Origin: Chara braunii
Lineage: Eukaryota; Streptophyta; Charophyceae; Charales; Characeae
Direction of reading: 5' to 3'
DNA length: 64,000 nucleotides
NCBI GenBank assembly: GCA_003427395.1
Contig: BFEA01000594.1
Location: forward strand, 425,625 to 489,624
A program made the position numbers and the translations under genes. Numbering within the stretch: the first letter of the stretch is position 1; the number at the start of each line of letters is the position of its first letter. Below, piece by piece: positions 21,085 to 33,599 of this stretch. The notes under the pieces are model-generated. The model was not told the origin of the DNA and did no database searches. It saw only the letters and a program-made list of their open reading frames with translations.

Positions 21085-24000
21085 CACGAGCTGCATGGAC
21101 TCTTCGATTATGTTCCTCATTATCGTCGGACTCCAGATGACAGATTTCGGCGCTTCAGACGGATTGTTTTCTCTGTGGCAAAGTTCGAACCCGAGGAGCG
21201 TCGATTGTTTTCGCTGATCAACTCTTAATTGTGGTTTTCTTGTGAGCAGATGGACGGCGGACGACGAGATCTTACCATGGCAAAATATCTTATTGTTAGC
21301 AACGCATAGGAGGACGACATAATCAGAGGAGATAATAAACTTTTGCGGGTTCGAGATGATACTCCTACCCAGTGGATTTCCCTTCATCGGGTTACTCCGA
21401 AACGACGAGGGATTTTTCCCCATCTTTCNTGCGGATTTCCGGACCAACACGGCACGAACTCCTGAAGAGTTTCATGGTCATACTTTGTACTTCCACCGCG
21501 TGAACAACCTCCAGTGTCTCTCTCGAGTCATTGTAAGTATTAANATTACCTCTTCCAATAAACGTTTCGACGTTATCCGGATCCGAGGCACAGAGACCCG
21601 ACACTTATTTGGACTTAATCGACCTCTTCGAGTCATAGTGTGGAGACTAGTCTCACGGATGACCTCTCTCTATGGTTTCGGATAGTTAGAGTTATGCGAG
21701 GTGAACGGATAACAACCCTCGTATTCGATGACGACGAGCATGCTCGATTGGACTTGTTTGAGGCTCAGGTGTGTGGAGGACGACAAATTTACCAGGGTTA
21801 GACATCGTTTTTTGACAATCTTACTCGGATTCCGAGAAAACACCTCGCATAGACTAATCCCATTGAGGAAGCCATATGACTTATGGNTGCATGAGGTAAT
21901 AAAAAAAAAAAAAAAAACACTCCATGTAGATAGGACCGCCGGATGGATAGTATTCGAGTTACCCTGATGATTTCACTATCATGCTTTGACATTGAGGGGT
22001 AAATACATAAGAAAGAAAAAGTCAATAAATACGTTTCATCGGTCTGAAGTTACCTTTAGACATTTTTGCAGGAAACAAGTAAGGAAAATTTTTAAGGTAC
22101 ATCTTACAGGGCAACCTAAAACACGACCATAAAAAACAGACACAAAAAGGTCTGACTATAAACATCAATTTAAAAAATTGAAAAAATTTACTCTAATACG
22201 TTTTCAACAAGGAAGTTTTTTGTGTTTTGAGACTACGACAACGACAAGCAGAAATTACGTTAGCGTGATCTTTTCATCAGACCAAATCAATTGTATATTG
22301 TGCTGAATTTTCGCAGTTGTGATTGATGAGATGATTGACTGAAAGGAAATTTATATATATATGTATATATGTATATATATATGTGTAAATATATATATAT
22401 ATATATAATGCTTAATTTAAGTATTGTATGTATGAGACTAGAATTAAGTTCTGGTTTTCATGCTTGATTGAGACCGCCCTAGTCGACCAGCGTACACTTC
22501 ATCCTTAGGAGATAAGTGCCCTAAGTAACAAACGACGTCCGGGTTCAATAGGTGTTTTAATCGCTTGTACCTATACCAGAGCAAGCGAGCAAACGCCCTC
22601 GGCTGACTCACCTCTGCAATTTCGTGTAAAAGTTTTCGCACGTGGTCGGTAGCTCAGTGGGGATAAGCCCCTAAGGGTGGTGACAATTCCTTAGGGAAGA
22701 AACCCTATGCCCCGCAGGAACCTATCCTGTCGTATGAGACCACGGGATGTACATTTGGCATGCCCGGTTAGTGCTGCAAAGGGATAACACGACCACGACC
22801 GTCTCGGTAACTCGTGAGATTATTTATGCGTCATCCCCAAGTTGTTTCTCTATATTTTGTTTTATTTATCTCCTGCGTGACATGCCCGGGAGGGCTCCTN
22901 CCTCTTCGTGATAAAAAGTGGGGGGGCGATGCGCTCGACGGCGGGACAAATNCCGACCCTGCATGACCCTGCAAGGTGGGGGTAACTTCCCATTACCTCG
23001 TTGCCCCACTTCCCTCAACTTTCCAACCCTAACCCGAAGTAGTAGCCCTCCCACCGTGACTTAGATTAGGGTTGGAGTGACAAAGTCGACTTTCATCAGC
23101 CTGTAGAATCTACTTCGATACCAATGTTACGATCCTCGCCAATTTCGAAGTGCAAAATCACGAGAACGCACAATGTCGTCCAATTGCAAAAATAAATGAA
23201 TCAACTTGAGGGGAAAGAGACAGAGAAAGAAGAAGAAAAAAAAAAAGAAGATATACACCAACGAAGACCAATGATAATTCCCCCTTATTCTTGCCAATCA
23301 AACTCCTTTTTTTCTTCTCCCCTCTTATTTAAACAATAAATAATAATGATGACGATGGATGGCATTACCAGAATCATTGTGTGAATCCCTTTTCTACTTG
23401 CCAGCACAACTTGAGGTCCACCATAGTCATGGTCGCCCTTCTCCTTCCTCTTTGTTGAGGTCGAGGTTATGACGGACTACTAGGGCCTGACCCAGACGTG
23501 CAAAAGACAACGCAAAGCAGTTGTGGCCACTTCCACTCAGGCCGCCATGCCTTACTCTGCCTCGAAGCTTCTTGGTGCAGCTCTACCCCAACGGGGGACT
23601 TCCAGATGCAGCGCTCACCAAGGTAATGAAGAAGACGCCCACTATAGAGAAGGAAGTACCCTTGACGCTCCCTTTTCCTAGCCCCTTCTTCCAACTCCTC
23701 CTAGTCGCGCTCCTCTACCATAACCATGGAGGAGAGTTGGGTGCTCCTTCTTCCCAAAAGCACAATACACCAGTGTTTCTCCACCACACACAACAGCATC
23801 ACGTCACCCAAACTTGCACGCAACAAATGAGGAAGAGTTATTCGCTGGTCCCGGTTATATAGCGAGGCAATAACCTCCTTCAGCGGTGACTTCCAGGTCT
23901 CGCAGCCTCCAAGCAACCAGCACCCTCTCCCTTGAGGAGGCAAACATCATTGCAAACTATGATATCGTTCGCACAGGCCGTCTTCTTCTGCTCGGCCTCC

Positions 24001-25552
24001 AGTCCTCGACACATATACAGCTACTTGAGAGGTATCGACCTACCAACTACAGAGTGTTTTTCACCGATGCTCCAAGTGTCGCGGACCTACTCCACCACTC
24101 GAGTGTTTTCCCCGCTGCAACCCTTACGACCACAGGTAAGCACCGGTCGTGCGGGACCTTCCAACAAACAAGTGCCCTTACGGGTCATACACACACCACT
24201 CGTTCATTCATCCAGCTATTGGTAGTTCGCCCTTCGAATCCGAGCATGGCTCACCGATCACATCGCCATCTGACACTGTCATTCCATGGACGACCGAAAG
24301 CGACGACCACCTCGCTTTCATTCGACAGATGCACGAGCTTCTTGTCAAGGCACGANAACAGATGTCGAAGATGCAACTACGCATGAGNNGTCAAACCAAT
24401 CTTTAGCGTCTTCCTTATCCGTTTCATGCGAGCGACCTCGTTTGGTCNCCGTCGTGGAATTCAGCCTCAAGTAAGATTTCTCTCACAAGATCCTTCCAAA
24501 ATGGATGGGGCCTTGACGCATAGTAGCACCCATTGGTGACGCACCGGAAGGGCCCTCATTTGTAATTCAGGTGCCCGCCTACTTGCCCGTCTACCCAGTC
24601 TTTTGTTGTTCGAAGTTGACTATTTTCGTTTCGGGGAAACGTGACGACTTTTCCGAGCGACGATCGCAAGACACACCCTCCATGGATGGTTTTCAGGAGG
24701 TCCGCGACATCATCTCGCAGCGGCGCTATGGCAATAAGCCGACGAAGTGTTTGGTATACATTTTCTATTCTAGCCATAATGCTGACCGTCGATTGATTCG
24801 TGCGGAACTCCAGGCTACGACCCAAGATGTCCTTGCAAGTTACGAACACAAATAGTAAGGCAAACGGACACCTTCGGCTCCACACCATACTCGTGTCCAG
24901 ATTCCACCATCGGATCGTTAGCTTCGCCCTCGCCCACTTGCAAGCCTGATTTAATAAGGAAGGGCGGGTGTTGCATGATGTGCCTGCATACAGGCCTCAT
25001 TTTGGGGGTCAAACAGTTGTTAAGGGCGCCCAATCCAAGCACACAGCCTAGCGACCCACAACCATTTCTAAGGCCACATGTTCATATTTGAGTCAACATT
25101 TGTTTATTTATTTATTTTTACTGATTCGAGACCTGTTCTATTTTTATTTCCTTCAAAACCTCATTTCGGATTTGAAATATGTCCAAACAGACTTATGGTC
25201 TGTTCAAACCAATGCCTCGTTTTGGGCCTCCTCCATTTGCGGCCAGACCTTTTCAGGCGAGGTTCGACTTCGTCCGGTAGTGGACATTCTCTGTTGGATT
25301 AGCAAGGAAGGTTTGGACATCCAGGAGGGACCCAGGNAAGTCGTCGTAGGCCAGGACCAGAGGAGCATGATTTTTTTCTTGCAACCCGGGTCGTGGATCG
25401 GCCTCACGATCACGCAACTCAGATTGCAAGCCATGGGCACACCAGCTTGGCTCAATCCTATGGATAGTTGGGCCAGTCCAGTTCCACACACACAGAGTTG
25501 GAGTAGCTCACTTCTTGAGCGATACGTTGTTGGAGCATCACACGATTCAGCG
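21085..25552. repeat. 4.4-kb direct repeat, unit U2
   Basis: Second unit, joined to U1 by a single N at 21084 and beginning at the same base as U1. It keeps the 38 bp missing from U1. It ends at CACGATTCAGCG, the same sequence that ends U1, then continues into different DNA. Confidence 0.95.
21250..21801 (+). pseudogene. ORF C, unit U2 (full length, stop plus compensated frameshifts)
   Basis: Exactly 552 nt from ATG to TAG, the same length as the intact ORF C of A2, although it has a TAG at codon 20 and is out of frame between about codon 38 and codon 145. One inserted base is balanced later by one lost base. Protein similarity to A2 continues in the shifted frame (TLYFHRVNNLQCLSRVIVSI, VWRLVSRMTSLY) and after return (RGERITTLVFDDDEHARL). 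Evidence of a coding past; unknown function. Confidence 0.6.
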
Positions 25553-25689
25553 CTGCACTAGGACTAGAGGTAGAGTCACAAAGAAAGATGGAGAGAGGGG
25601 TTCAGGTGGTGGTCATATCTGCAACGATGGAAGACCTACCTAGGCGTCATAGTTGGACTTCTTGCCATCGACCTGCAGCATAGAGGGAC

Positions 25690-26115
25690 ACTCTGTCGAG
25701 CGTATCGGTTCCAGAGGGGGACCCTCTTGGCCCCGTCACTCAGGATTTTGCAGGACTTTCTATCCTGAGAGCATTTGCCGCTCCGGTCGAGTGTGCCGGT
25801 CGTACCTCTCGTGAACCNCTACGATAAGATAGAGGTCATGCGAGGCACAACTTACCTCTGCCTAACGGGTTGTTACCACCCTTAGGTAGGCGTATCCCCG
25901 CCAAGCTGGCGGACCACGTGTGAAAGTTTCTCGAGTGCAATCGCAGAGATGGCCCANCCGAGGGTGTTTCTCGTTCGTTGTAGCATAGGGGGTACGCNTG
26001 GTCGAACACCGTTATCGGACCCGCGTACGAACCGACGCTACGGGGGTTGATCTCTCAGACGCGGCTATGCGCCGGTTGACTAGGACGACCAGTCTAACCA
26101 CGCGGTATACTAAAA
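25690..26115 (-). mobile_element. Inverted family-A 3' fragment
   Basis: On the minus strand this matches A2 from about 43640 to 44115: GGTACGC and GCGTACC-type blocks, GCGGGGATACGCC, CTAAGGGTGG, CTACGATAAGAT-like text and CGATACGCTCGACAG close to the end (A2 CGATGCGCTCGACAG). The 3' arm of the CCTAAGG stem is degraded. It lies just after direct-repeat unit U2, facing the opposite way. Several Ns are present. Confidence 0.6.
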
Positions 26116-26124
26116 AAAAAATGA

Positions 26125-27100
26125 AACTAACTATGTGGTCCGCAATGATTTTGAGGGTCGCTTTCGACACTCAAGTGTCGGTTGACACCGGTCTTGAGAG
26201 GATAAGCTCTTGATGTTAGACAATCGTGAAAGTGATTGCAAGTCGTACCTTCTTCTGCAGATTTGTGAGAAGAGCGGTAGGTGGTTTTCGACCTTTTTTT
26301 TACGACGAAACGCCCCTTACTCTGGGGACGAGGCTCCATCTTCGAAGGTCTGAAACAGGTCAAGGGGTTTGACTTTTACGAATGCTACATACTTCAACGT
26401 CCAACTATAATAATTTAACAAGCAAATATTAAAGAGTATCTCTCATTTTCTCGCACTCAATAAATTCGCTCAACCCGCTCGCAAAGTTAAAACAAATCGT
26501 ATGAATACACAAAATATAAGCATAGTGAGATTGTTGAATACGAGGCGATCACTATAACAATCACAATATGACTTCCTTCAAGATATAAGACCGGTCGCAG
26601 GCAAGTCAAATCCTGACTTCAAATCTTAAAGCATACTCGCAAATCATGCAAAAATTTCACATCGACAGACCACACACTACACAGGGTCACACTCTCTGCA
26701 CTCACACCCCCTGCCTTATTCACACAGTCCTCAACCTTTGTCTAACCTTCCAAAAGAAAACACTCACTCCTTTATAAATTATTATTTAATAAAAGTTNAG
26801 GTAAAAACCTCAATGAAACATTTCAACCCACATCGGCTATGATCTTTTAGTTGAGTTGTGAGAATGAGTCGGAGTTGAGTGGTAACCGAAGACCCATAAC
26901 CAACCTGTTATTAATGATAACAAAAAATGAGGATCATGTTGAACTATTCAACCTTGAACCAATGTGAACGGAAAGACCTGTAGTACATCATAAGTCAAAA
27001 TACTCAAAGTTGCACCTAGGTGTATGGAGAATAAAAACCTCATATTACATATNACTCCAAATTTTGATAAGACGAAGTCTAAAACACATCTCTAAATGCT
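26125..27100. other. AT-rich, LTR-like, no gene recognised
   Basis: Contains scattered poly(A) and AT-rich text with no conserved protein. Composition and small repeated words resemble decayed LTR or leader sequence, but no pair of LTRs could be defined. Confidence 0.3.
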
Positions 27101-27109
27101 ATCTGAAAT

Positions 27110-27710
27110 TATGAAGAATTTTGGTAGCATCTTCCCTATATAGGGTGGATGACCAAAAAAAAATCTAACTTAAAAATAATTTAACTCCTTGAAATGATAA
27201 AAATTTTGGCAGCGTTTCCCCTGAAGAAAGTGGTGTACTTTCAAAATTTATACTAAACTAAATATGAAATATGAAATATGAAATACAACTTTGACTTTAC
27301 AGAGTGAAATTTTGTATAACTCCCCTATACTAAGTAAAATATGAACTTAAAGACAAAATTTAAAAGAATTTAACTAACTTTTAAGATTTGTATAAATTTT
27401 GGCAACACTTCCCCCCTGCAAAANTGTCTTTTTCAAAATTTAAACAAAGCTCAAAATAAATAATAAAAATAATTTTAACTTCATAAAGTCAAATTTTGTT
27501 TAACTTCTTAAATTAGTAAAAAANATTATCAACACTTTCTCTAAAAAAAGTAGACTTTCAATTTTTTTACTGATCCAGTTATGAAATCAAGACAAAACTT
27601 AAAATTTTGAAAGACAAAATTTATACTTAAATTTTTAGATTCGTAACAATCTCGACAACAATTCTCCTAGTGGAAGTGTCTTTCCTAACTTCACACAAAG
27701 TCTGATATGA
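27110..27710. repeat. Degenerate tandem array, about 110-150 bp unit
   Basis: A motif of the form AATTTTGGCAGCGTTTCCCC followed by AAGTGxxCTTTCAAAATTTA recurs at about 27115, 27207, 27398, 27523 and 27655. TTTTGGCAACACTTCCCC words like this are common in plant gypsy LTRs, so this may be an old LTR with internal repeats. Confidence 0.55.
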
Positions 27711-27944
27711 AGTCATACTAACTTTAACTCTGAAATATTAAAATTGGACTAACTAGTTTAGCTTCGGCACATGACAAACACCTAAAGTCATTACCTATCA
27801 AATGATATATCATACTACACTCTTAAACAAACAAGTACACACAGCCAAGGTAAGTGCTATCACAAAAATCTAAAATTATTTTCATATTAGATAATTTATA
27901 TATCCNCCAAATGATTANTTTTTTACCTATTTTACATATGGCAT

Positions 27945-28690
27945 GATGCTANATCATTATTCTTAAAAACAATGTCTAGAATACCTAAGGTTATACACGA
28001 ACGAGCTGCACAACTTCTTTTGTCTTCTTTGGGCAAGTGAGTAAATCATACTACTTAGAAACTATACATAGTCGCGTTGAGCTGTTTAAATATTCAAAGT
28101 TTAAATAAATTTCCGTTTTCGTTTTTTAATACGGGCAAGGCACTGAACCATTCTGCTTAGAAACAATGTTCAACTTGCCCAATTTACTTATAATTATACT
28201 ATTGACTTTACATATCTTCTTAGTAATATGGTTTAAGNTACCATTCTACTTATAAATAATATTTAACAATCTGTTCACATGGAAATACAAATAAATAGTT
28301 CCAATGTATACTCGCTTTGCATTGAGTGTGTGGCTTCATGTTAAATATTATTCTTAGAAATAATGATTAGCCTTTTATCAAAAATCTCTCTGAATAACTA
28401 AATCATTTTACTTAGAAACAATGTTCAGTTTATCATGAGACAAACGAAAGCATGCAGTTTGACCATTTTGCTTAGAAACAATGTCCAACTTCAATCAGAA
28501 GCCCAAAAGACCAAACCATTTTGCTTAGAAACGGTAGTTAATCTGATAAATCAAACAAGCAAACCCTAAAAAATAAATATGGCAATCAGATCATTCTGTT
28601 TAGAAACAATATTTCGTCTTTCATAATAATAATAAAAAAAACATAGCACTAAGTCATTCTGCTAAAAAACAATATCCAGCCTTTGGTCAA
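27945..28690. repeat. Degenerate tandem array of CTTAGAAACAATG units
   Basis: About ten copies of a core close to CCATTTTGCTTAGAAACAAT followed by GTCCAAC, at roughly 27952, 28053, 28151, 28236, 28343, 28400, 28460, 28513, 28590 and 28653, spaced 50-100 bp with variable AT-rich filler. The core is far better kept than the spacers. No coding potential. Confidence 0.75.
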
Positions 28691-29466
28691 CCCTGCCGGA
28701 CGCGTGCAATACCACATTTCTTCCACATTCCCTCAATTTATCCTTTAGTCTGATTTCAAACCACAACACAAAATTGAGCTTCATGCAAACATTCATTTCA
28801 TTCAAGTATGATTGAGTCCTGAAAAGAAAATAAATTATAGGGATGCACGCACACATAGCATTCAGACTAGAGAGATGTACATATAGGGGTTTAATGGACA
28901 CACAAAAACAATAAGTATACCTGAAAATTATCTGCCCCCAAAACCTCATCTACGTTCCGACAGAGTTTCCTCAATCGGTGGGGTAAACCTCCAATAGAAA
29001 CCTTAGCGCGGATTACAAGTTTTCAATCTCGTTTGTCGTCTTCCTCTCGTAGAAGAACTAAATTGAGCATAAGAATTGGCAGAAAAAGAAAGATTAAGTC
29101 ACCCAGATCGAAGAATGATGCCCTAAGACTCGTCTAAGAGAGCCTCAGAGCCTTAAACCACCAGTACGCTGCCCAACCAAACTTTTGTCGCCTCCTGAAT
29201 TCATGGAGGACGTGGGCAAGCCTGGTAGAGGCTCGGTACAGCCTTGACGCATGCGTGGTGGTCGCTCATTTTGAAAACGGAAATGGGCAACCAGAGAATT
29301 AAAAAATAAAAAAAAATATAAAAAAAAAATGAGAAAACGAAAAAAAAATCCTCCCTCTAAAAACGGCACGAGCGGGGGGTTGTTCCTCTCGGAGCGGCGC
29401 AAGTTCTGGAAACAGAGACCCTCACTCAGTGTCCAAAAAAAGAAGAAAATAAAAAAAACAGATACA

Positions 29467-29588
29467 GGGTCTCGCTGCACTACTCTCGAAATGTGCAAAA
29501 CGGGAGAGAATCTTCTGCTAGACTATGGAAAGATATAACCCCAATATTTTTGTCTTTTGTGCATGTCGATAGCAGTGCAGCGAGGCTC
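29467..29588. mobile_element. MITE 1, 122 bp, 3-bp target duplication ACA
   Basis: Terminal inverted repeats GGGTCTCGCTGCACTAC and (reversed) GAGCCTCGCTGCACTGC extend imperfectly for about 35 bp. The element is flanked by ACA on both sides (29464-29466, 29589-29591). A 3-bp duplication and GGG-type ends fit PIF/Harbinger or CACTA-like transposition. No coding capacity. Confidence 0.75.
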
Positions 29589-29648
29589 ACAGCGTTGTGC
29601 TGACACCTCATCCTACGCCATCAGATTCGCTTGGGACATGGAAATACA

Positions 29649-29761
29649 GAGTCTCGCTCCACTACTCTCTACATGTACAAAACGATAGTGAATCTTCTGC
29701 TAGAATACGGAAAGATACACTGTTATGATTTTTGTCTTTTGTGCGTGTTGGAGCGAGGCCC
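29649..29761. mobile_element. MITE 2, 113 bp, same family as MITE 1
   Basis: Ends GAGTCTCGCTCCACTAC and (reversed) GGGCCTCGCTCCAACAC. The interior matches MITE 1 (AATCTTCTGCTAGA, GGAAAGATA, TTTTTGTCTTTTGTGC). Flanks are ACA and ACG. It lies only 60 bp from MITE 1 in the same orientation. Confidence 0.7.
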
Positions 29762-29936
29762 ACGCTGAACTATTGTCCAGATTACAAAAATGGAAATGAA
29801 TTTCACACTGGAACGTGGAAGGATACAGAGAAGATCCACATGGCCCTGTTGAAGAATGACGACTTCTGGCAATAAAGCTATTTACGGCTCTCTGACTACG
29901 AGTCCGTCATTCGTGTCTTCGCCTGGAGCAGCCACC

Positions 29937-30362
29937 CTATGGGGAAAAAAAAAACGTACGACAGAAAAAAAAGGAAGAAGGAAAAAAAAGACAAAAAAAA
30001 AACACGGGAGGGAAAAAAAACAAAATAACCAGCACAGAAGTATCGGTCGCCGGCATTGAAGGACCGGTCAGCCCCATATCACGACCACTTGCAAGTTGCA
30101 TTCCCATAAGACGAAGAGGTTCGGTAGCTTGCCAACAACAAGGTTTGGGAAGACTGCTTCGGGGGTACTGGTGATTTAAGTCACATGAAGGTCTCACAAG
30201 GGTGACCGAATCGCAGTAAAGATGGAACACTCTGACAGTTTCCGAATCTTCAGCATTGACCCCCACCTCTATAATATATTCAAAACGCAAGCAAAATACA
30301 GCAAAACTTTTCAAATTACTATACGCATGGAAACCGCGCAGGATAACAAGGTATCGTGGCAA
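29937..30362 (-). CDS. Unrecognised minus-strand ORF
   Basis: About 140 codons; the downstream third is poly(Phe) from a poly(A) tract, so only some 110 residues are informative. It includes FEYIIEVGVNAEDSETVRVF and no known motif. It starts about 150 bp from a PBS-like GGGCTCTGATACA (30509-30521, read on the minus strand as TGTATCAGAGCCC), the position where a gag would begin in a minus-strand LTR element. Treat as doubtful. Confidence 0.15.
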   Translation of the reverse strand: MPRYLVILRGFHAYSNLKSFAVFCLRFEYIIEVGVNAEDSETVRVFHLYCDSVTLVRPSCDLNHQYPRSSLPKPCCWQATEPLRLMGMQLASGRDMGLTGPSMPATDTSVLVILFFFPPVFFFCLFFPSSFFFCRTFFFSP

Positions 30363-30508
30363 TGCAAAACACCAAACACAAACGCCTTAGTGCTGCCCTC
30401 AGCGATGTACAGCTCAGCAAAACAACAAATACAGTAGTGATGGCAATAATCTTGTTGAAATCTAGCACCGACCTCAACAATGCTTTTCACCTATTGTCCG
30501 TACCATCA

Positions 30509-30521
30509 GGGCTCTGATACA
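30509..30521 (-). promoter_or_regulatory. PBS-like site for initiator tRNA-Met
   Basis: Minus strand TGTATCAGAGCCC differs by one base at the start from the standard TGGTATCAGAGC. It suggests a decayed LTR element on the minus strand with its LTR to the right. No LTR partner was identified. The interval 30530-31620 otherwise shows no gene. Confidence 0.35.
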
Positions 30522-32394
30522 AAAAACATCAGCGAAAAACTGCAATTCTGCAAAAGACAACATTTTTATTAACTTAGCAGAATCATCAATCTTGCAGCTC
30601 ATTGTAATACCCCTCAAACCTGCTTCCCCTTTCGCCTATAGTTTTCAATGCTTCGGCAACAACTCCTTAATGTCAAAGTGGCAGTAGCAATTGGTAGTAC
30701 AACAATAACAACTTGTCGTCGAGCCAGCAACAGCAACCCAGACGCGAAACAGTGGTACCATTCTTCAACACCAACTCTGATTGAAATAGTCAGCAACAAC
30801 TCATACTCGATTACGTAACAACGATTTTACAAGTAGCGGTGATTTTGCTCCTTCGAAAAGCAGCAGTTGTCCGTTCCGTTAAACACAGGAAACGACGGTC
30901 TGGTCTTAAACAACATTGACCCCGATAGTAACAGTGACGGTCCTAAATCAGTAATATTAGTTCGGTTGGGAACTAGTGACCACAACAACCTCCAACAACA
31001 TCTACAATAATTCTCATGCGTGAAACCACAACAATCTGTTGTGATTATTATCAAGCCTAAAAGACCAAGTTATTTGAGCGACAACACCGACCTCTTTGCC
31101 CACAACTGAATGCAAGAGAGCAAGGCTCAACCGTCAGAATTCCATATTACAAAAACAACATTGGAAACCAGATAGTGGAAGTTGCCCCAAAGATGAAAAC
31201 ATACAGTCGAACATTGTTCGAAAAAAAAAAAACACAACTACAGTTTCGATAGAAATCAAGGTTGCAAACTCATTTATTAATAAACGTAGATACCCACCAC
31301 TATCATAAGTGCAAACGAGCCTGCCCTTATGCCCAGACAAACGATCACCATACTATTTTATCCTAGTTGTATATTGTTTGTTGATACTTCGTTGATGCTG
31401 CATTGTCCATTCGAATCTTTATCATCACTATGTATGTCCTTTAGCTCCATGTACATCGCTCTATTGAGCATATATCGGACGAGGGGGAAGATTAGTCATC
31501 ACATTAATTCCTCTACTATTCAACCTCGGGATAAAGTTGTTTTTAGGATCTTAACCTCCAACAAGTTTATTATTAAACTTAGGTTAGTTAGTAGAGTACT
31601 TTGTCAGGGAGATGAAATAAAAAAAAAAAAACGAGAGTTTAGGAGGACTAACTTGACTAAGAGCAGGAAGAGTGAAAAGGCTCATTTGATATACCCAGCA
31701 GTGTCCAACTGATCTTCAAATATTGAGAGGTATTAATGTGAAAAGGGTTGAGTGTAGGTTCCGTAGAAGTGGACACCGAAAAGGGTGGTGGATTGTAGTC
31801 TTGAGAGGCGAGTTCCGCAACAGGCCGTGTGGAGGTGTTATCGATGGATGTACCAATGTGACCGATGTACTTACCTTGTGCGTATAAGTTGATGTGTGGC
31901 TGTTTTAAAAACTCATTGTTTACAAACATGATTTACAAATTGAGAGTTTTTTGTGATCTCATGGATGAAGGTGCTTTGTTTTCGTGGTCGGGACTGCTCC
32001 AATTGTTATCCAAATCAAGGATTACTGTATGTTTGAATGTATGTGTGACCAACCCGTGTAATTTAGTTAACGGTAAAACTAGTGAAGGGTCGAGGCGATT
32101 TTGTGGTGTTCATACAAGCGATTTGGGGGTGGGGTTAGACTAATTTGTGAAAGAGAGAGGAATTTGATATGAAAACATAACTGAAAAGAGACTGATTTGT
32201 AGAAGAGTTTTGTCAAAAACTTATTAGGAGCTATGAAACCAAATAATGTGGAAGTAGGTAGGAGACCTCCCTGACCTGACACATTTAAAAGTTAGTCTTA
32301 TGCGTTCTGTTGCGTGTTAGCTTATGTTACAGTCAACGTGAAACATCATGGACTGGTAGTTTTTTATCACGGCAAGTAAAAACTGCAACAAATG

Positions 32395-32520
32395 GTTCAG
32401 TAGCTAAGAAAGGATATGCTTACCTAAGGATGGCGACAACTCCTTGGGTAAAAGTAAGTTGTTCCTCATGATGCCATTTTGTATTGTAGAAGATCGAAAG
32501 AGGTATAATTGACAAACTTG
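32395..32520 (+). mobile_element. Decayed family-A 3' fragment
   Basis: GTAGCTAAGAAAGGATATGC, then CCTAAGGATGGCGACAACTCC and TTGGGTAA, aligns with the A2 segment at 43828-43950, including the following AAGTTG and GTATAATTGAC/GTATAGCTGAC. The stem is kept as TTACCTAAGGA / TCCTTGGGTAA with one G-T pair. It sits in AT-rich DNA close to a gypsy remnant. Confidence 0.5.
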
Positions 32521-33039
32521 ATTGCAACATTGTTCACAAGTTATTTTTGGTCTTACATGACATGATCGAAAGGACCATCGTACCACCGCCCAATTTTTCC
32601 AGACCAACTTTAGTCAATACGCATGATAATGTGTTGCAATCCTTATAAACAAATTAGATGTTTTGACAAACTAATACGAAAAAGCATAAGCCACCATAAT
32701 TGAAACAACGTTAAGGAACTTGAGATACTTTTGATATTCACAGATAAGTTCAAATTTTGATGTTTAAGATTAACAAAAATACAATATTTGAGGTCCCTCC
32801 CCCCATGTAATAAGTTCGTTTTGTAATATTTGATATACGAATTTCATGCATGAAGTTAATCATGATACTCATTGGAAACAATTTTTATTAGTTTAAACGA
32901 CATGACCATAAATGTATGATGTTCATAATGCTGCATAATGCAAACCTTCAGGGGTGAACATCGAGGTATACTATGCCCATCCTTCCAACATATCGAGTAA
33001 TGTCGCTTATACATTTGTCTTTGGGCTATCCTTTTTTTT

Positions 33040-33565
33040 TTCCAAAGGTTTTTTATTCCTAACTTAAGATCGACAAGAAGTAACATTAGTTTTTTATTTT
33101 TGATTCTACTATGTTTCTCCGCTGTTTGCAGGTACAATACTAGCAAGCGCCTCAATTCATAATTTGTAAATCCGGTTATAAAGTTTTTTTGTTGACATCC
33201 TCTTCAACCATTTTAATCTCGTGATAGCTTCGTTTCATATCAATCGTATTGAAAACTTTGCAACCACACACTATGTTCAAGAGGTCATCAATTATATGCA
33301 AATATTGTTTTCTTGGTCATTTTGTTGCGACATTGATAGTCAATACACATCATGAGTTCCCCTTCCATTCTCTAATAAATAGGATGGTCGGCCCGCATGA
33401 GGATGGAGTAAGCGAGATGCAACAATTCTCAATTAGAACCTCTAATCGGTTTCGTAGTTCCTCAAGTTTTATACAAGTCGATTGTGGACTATACCTTTTA
33501 AAACGGGTTTGCGTATGGGTAAGTTCTAAAGGCCTTTGAGCAAAGTCAACATATTCATTCATCAC
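33040..33565 (-). pseudogene. Second gypsy reverse transcriptase remnant
   Basis: The minus strand reads KLEELRNRLEVLIENCCISL and CGPTILFIREWKG (33565-33350), then in another frame MMCIDYQCRNK, a degraded FPxIDDLLN, a degraded VFSKxDLxSGYHQI and ITGFTNYEL. This is the same RT N-terminal order as at 6.3-5.9 kb but far more decayed, with multiple stops and frameshifts. It lies in AT-rich DNA with no other clear domain. Confidence 0.7.
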
Positions 33566-33599
33566 CTATTGTATAATTGGATCAAACTGGGAGTAAATG

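Noticed and set aside
27945-28690. CRISPR array
   Set aside because: Repeat cores are degenerate and spacers variable in length; the setting is eukaryotic with no cas-like gene.
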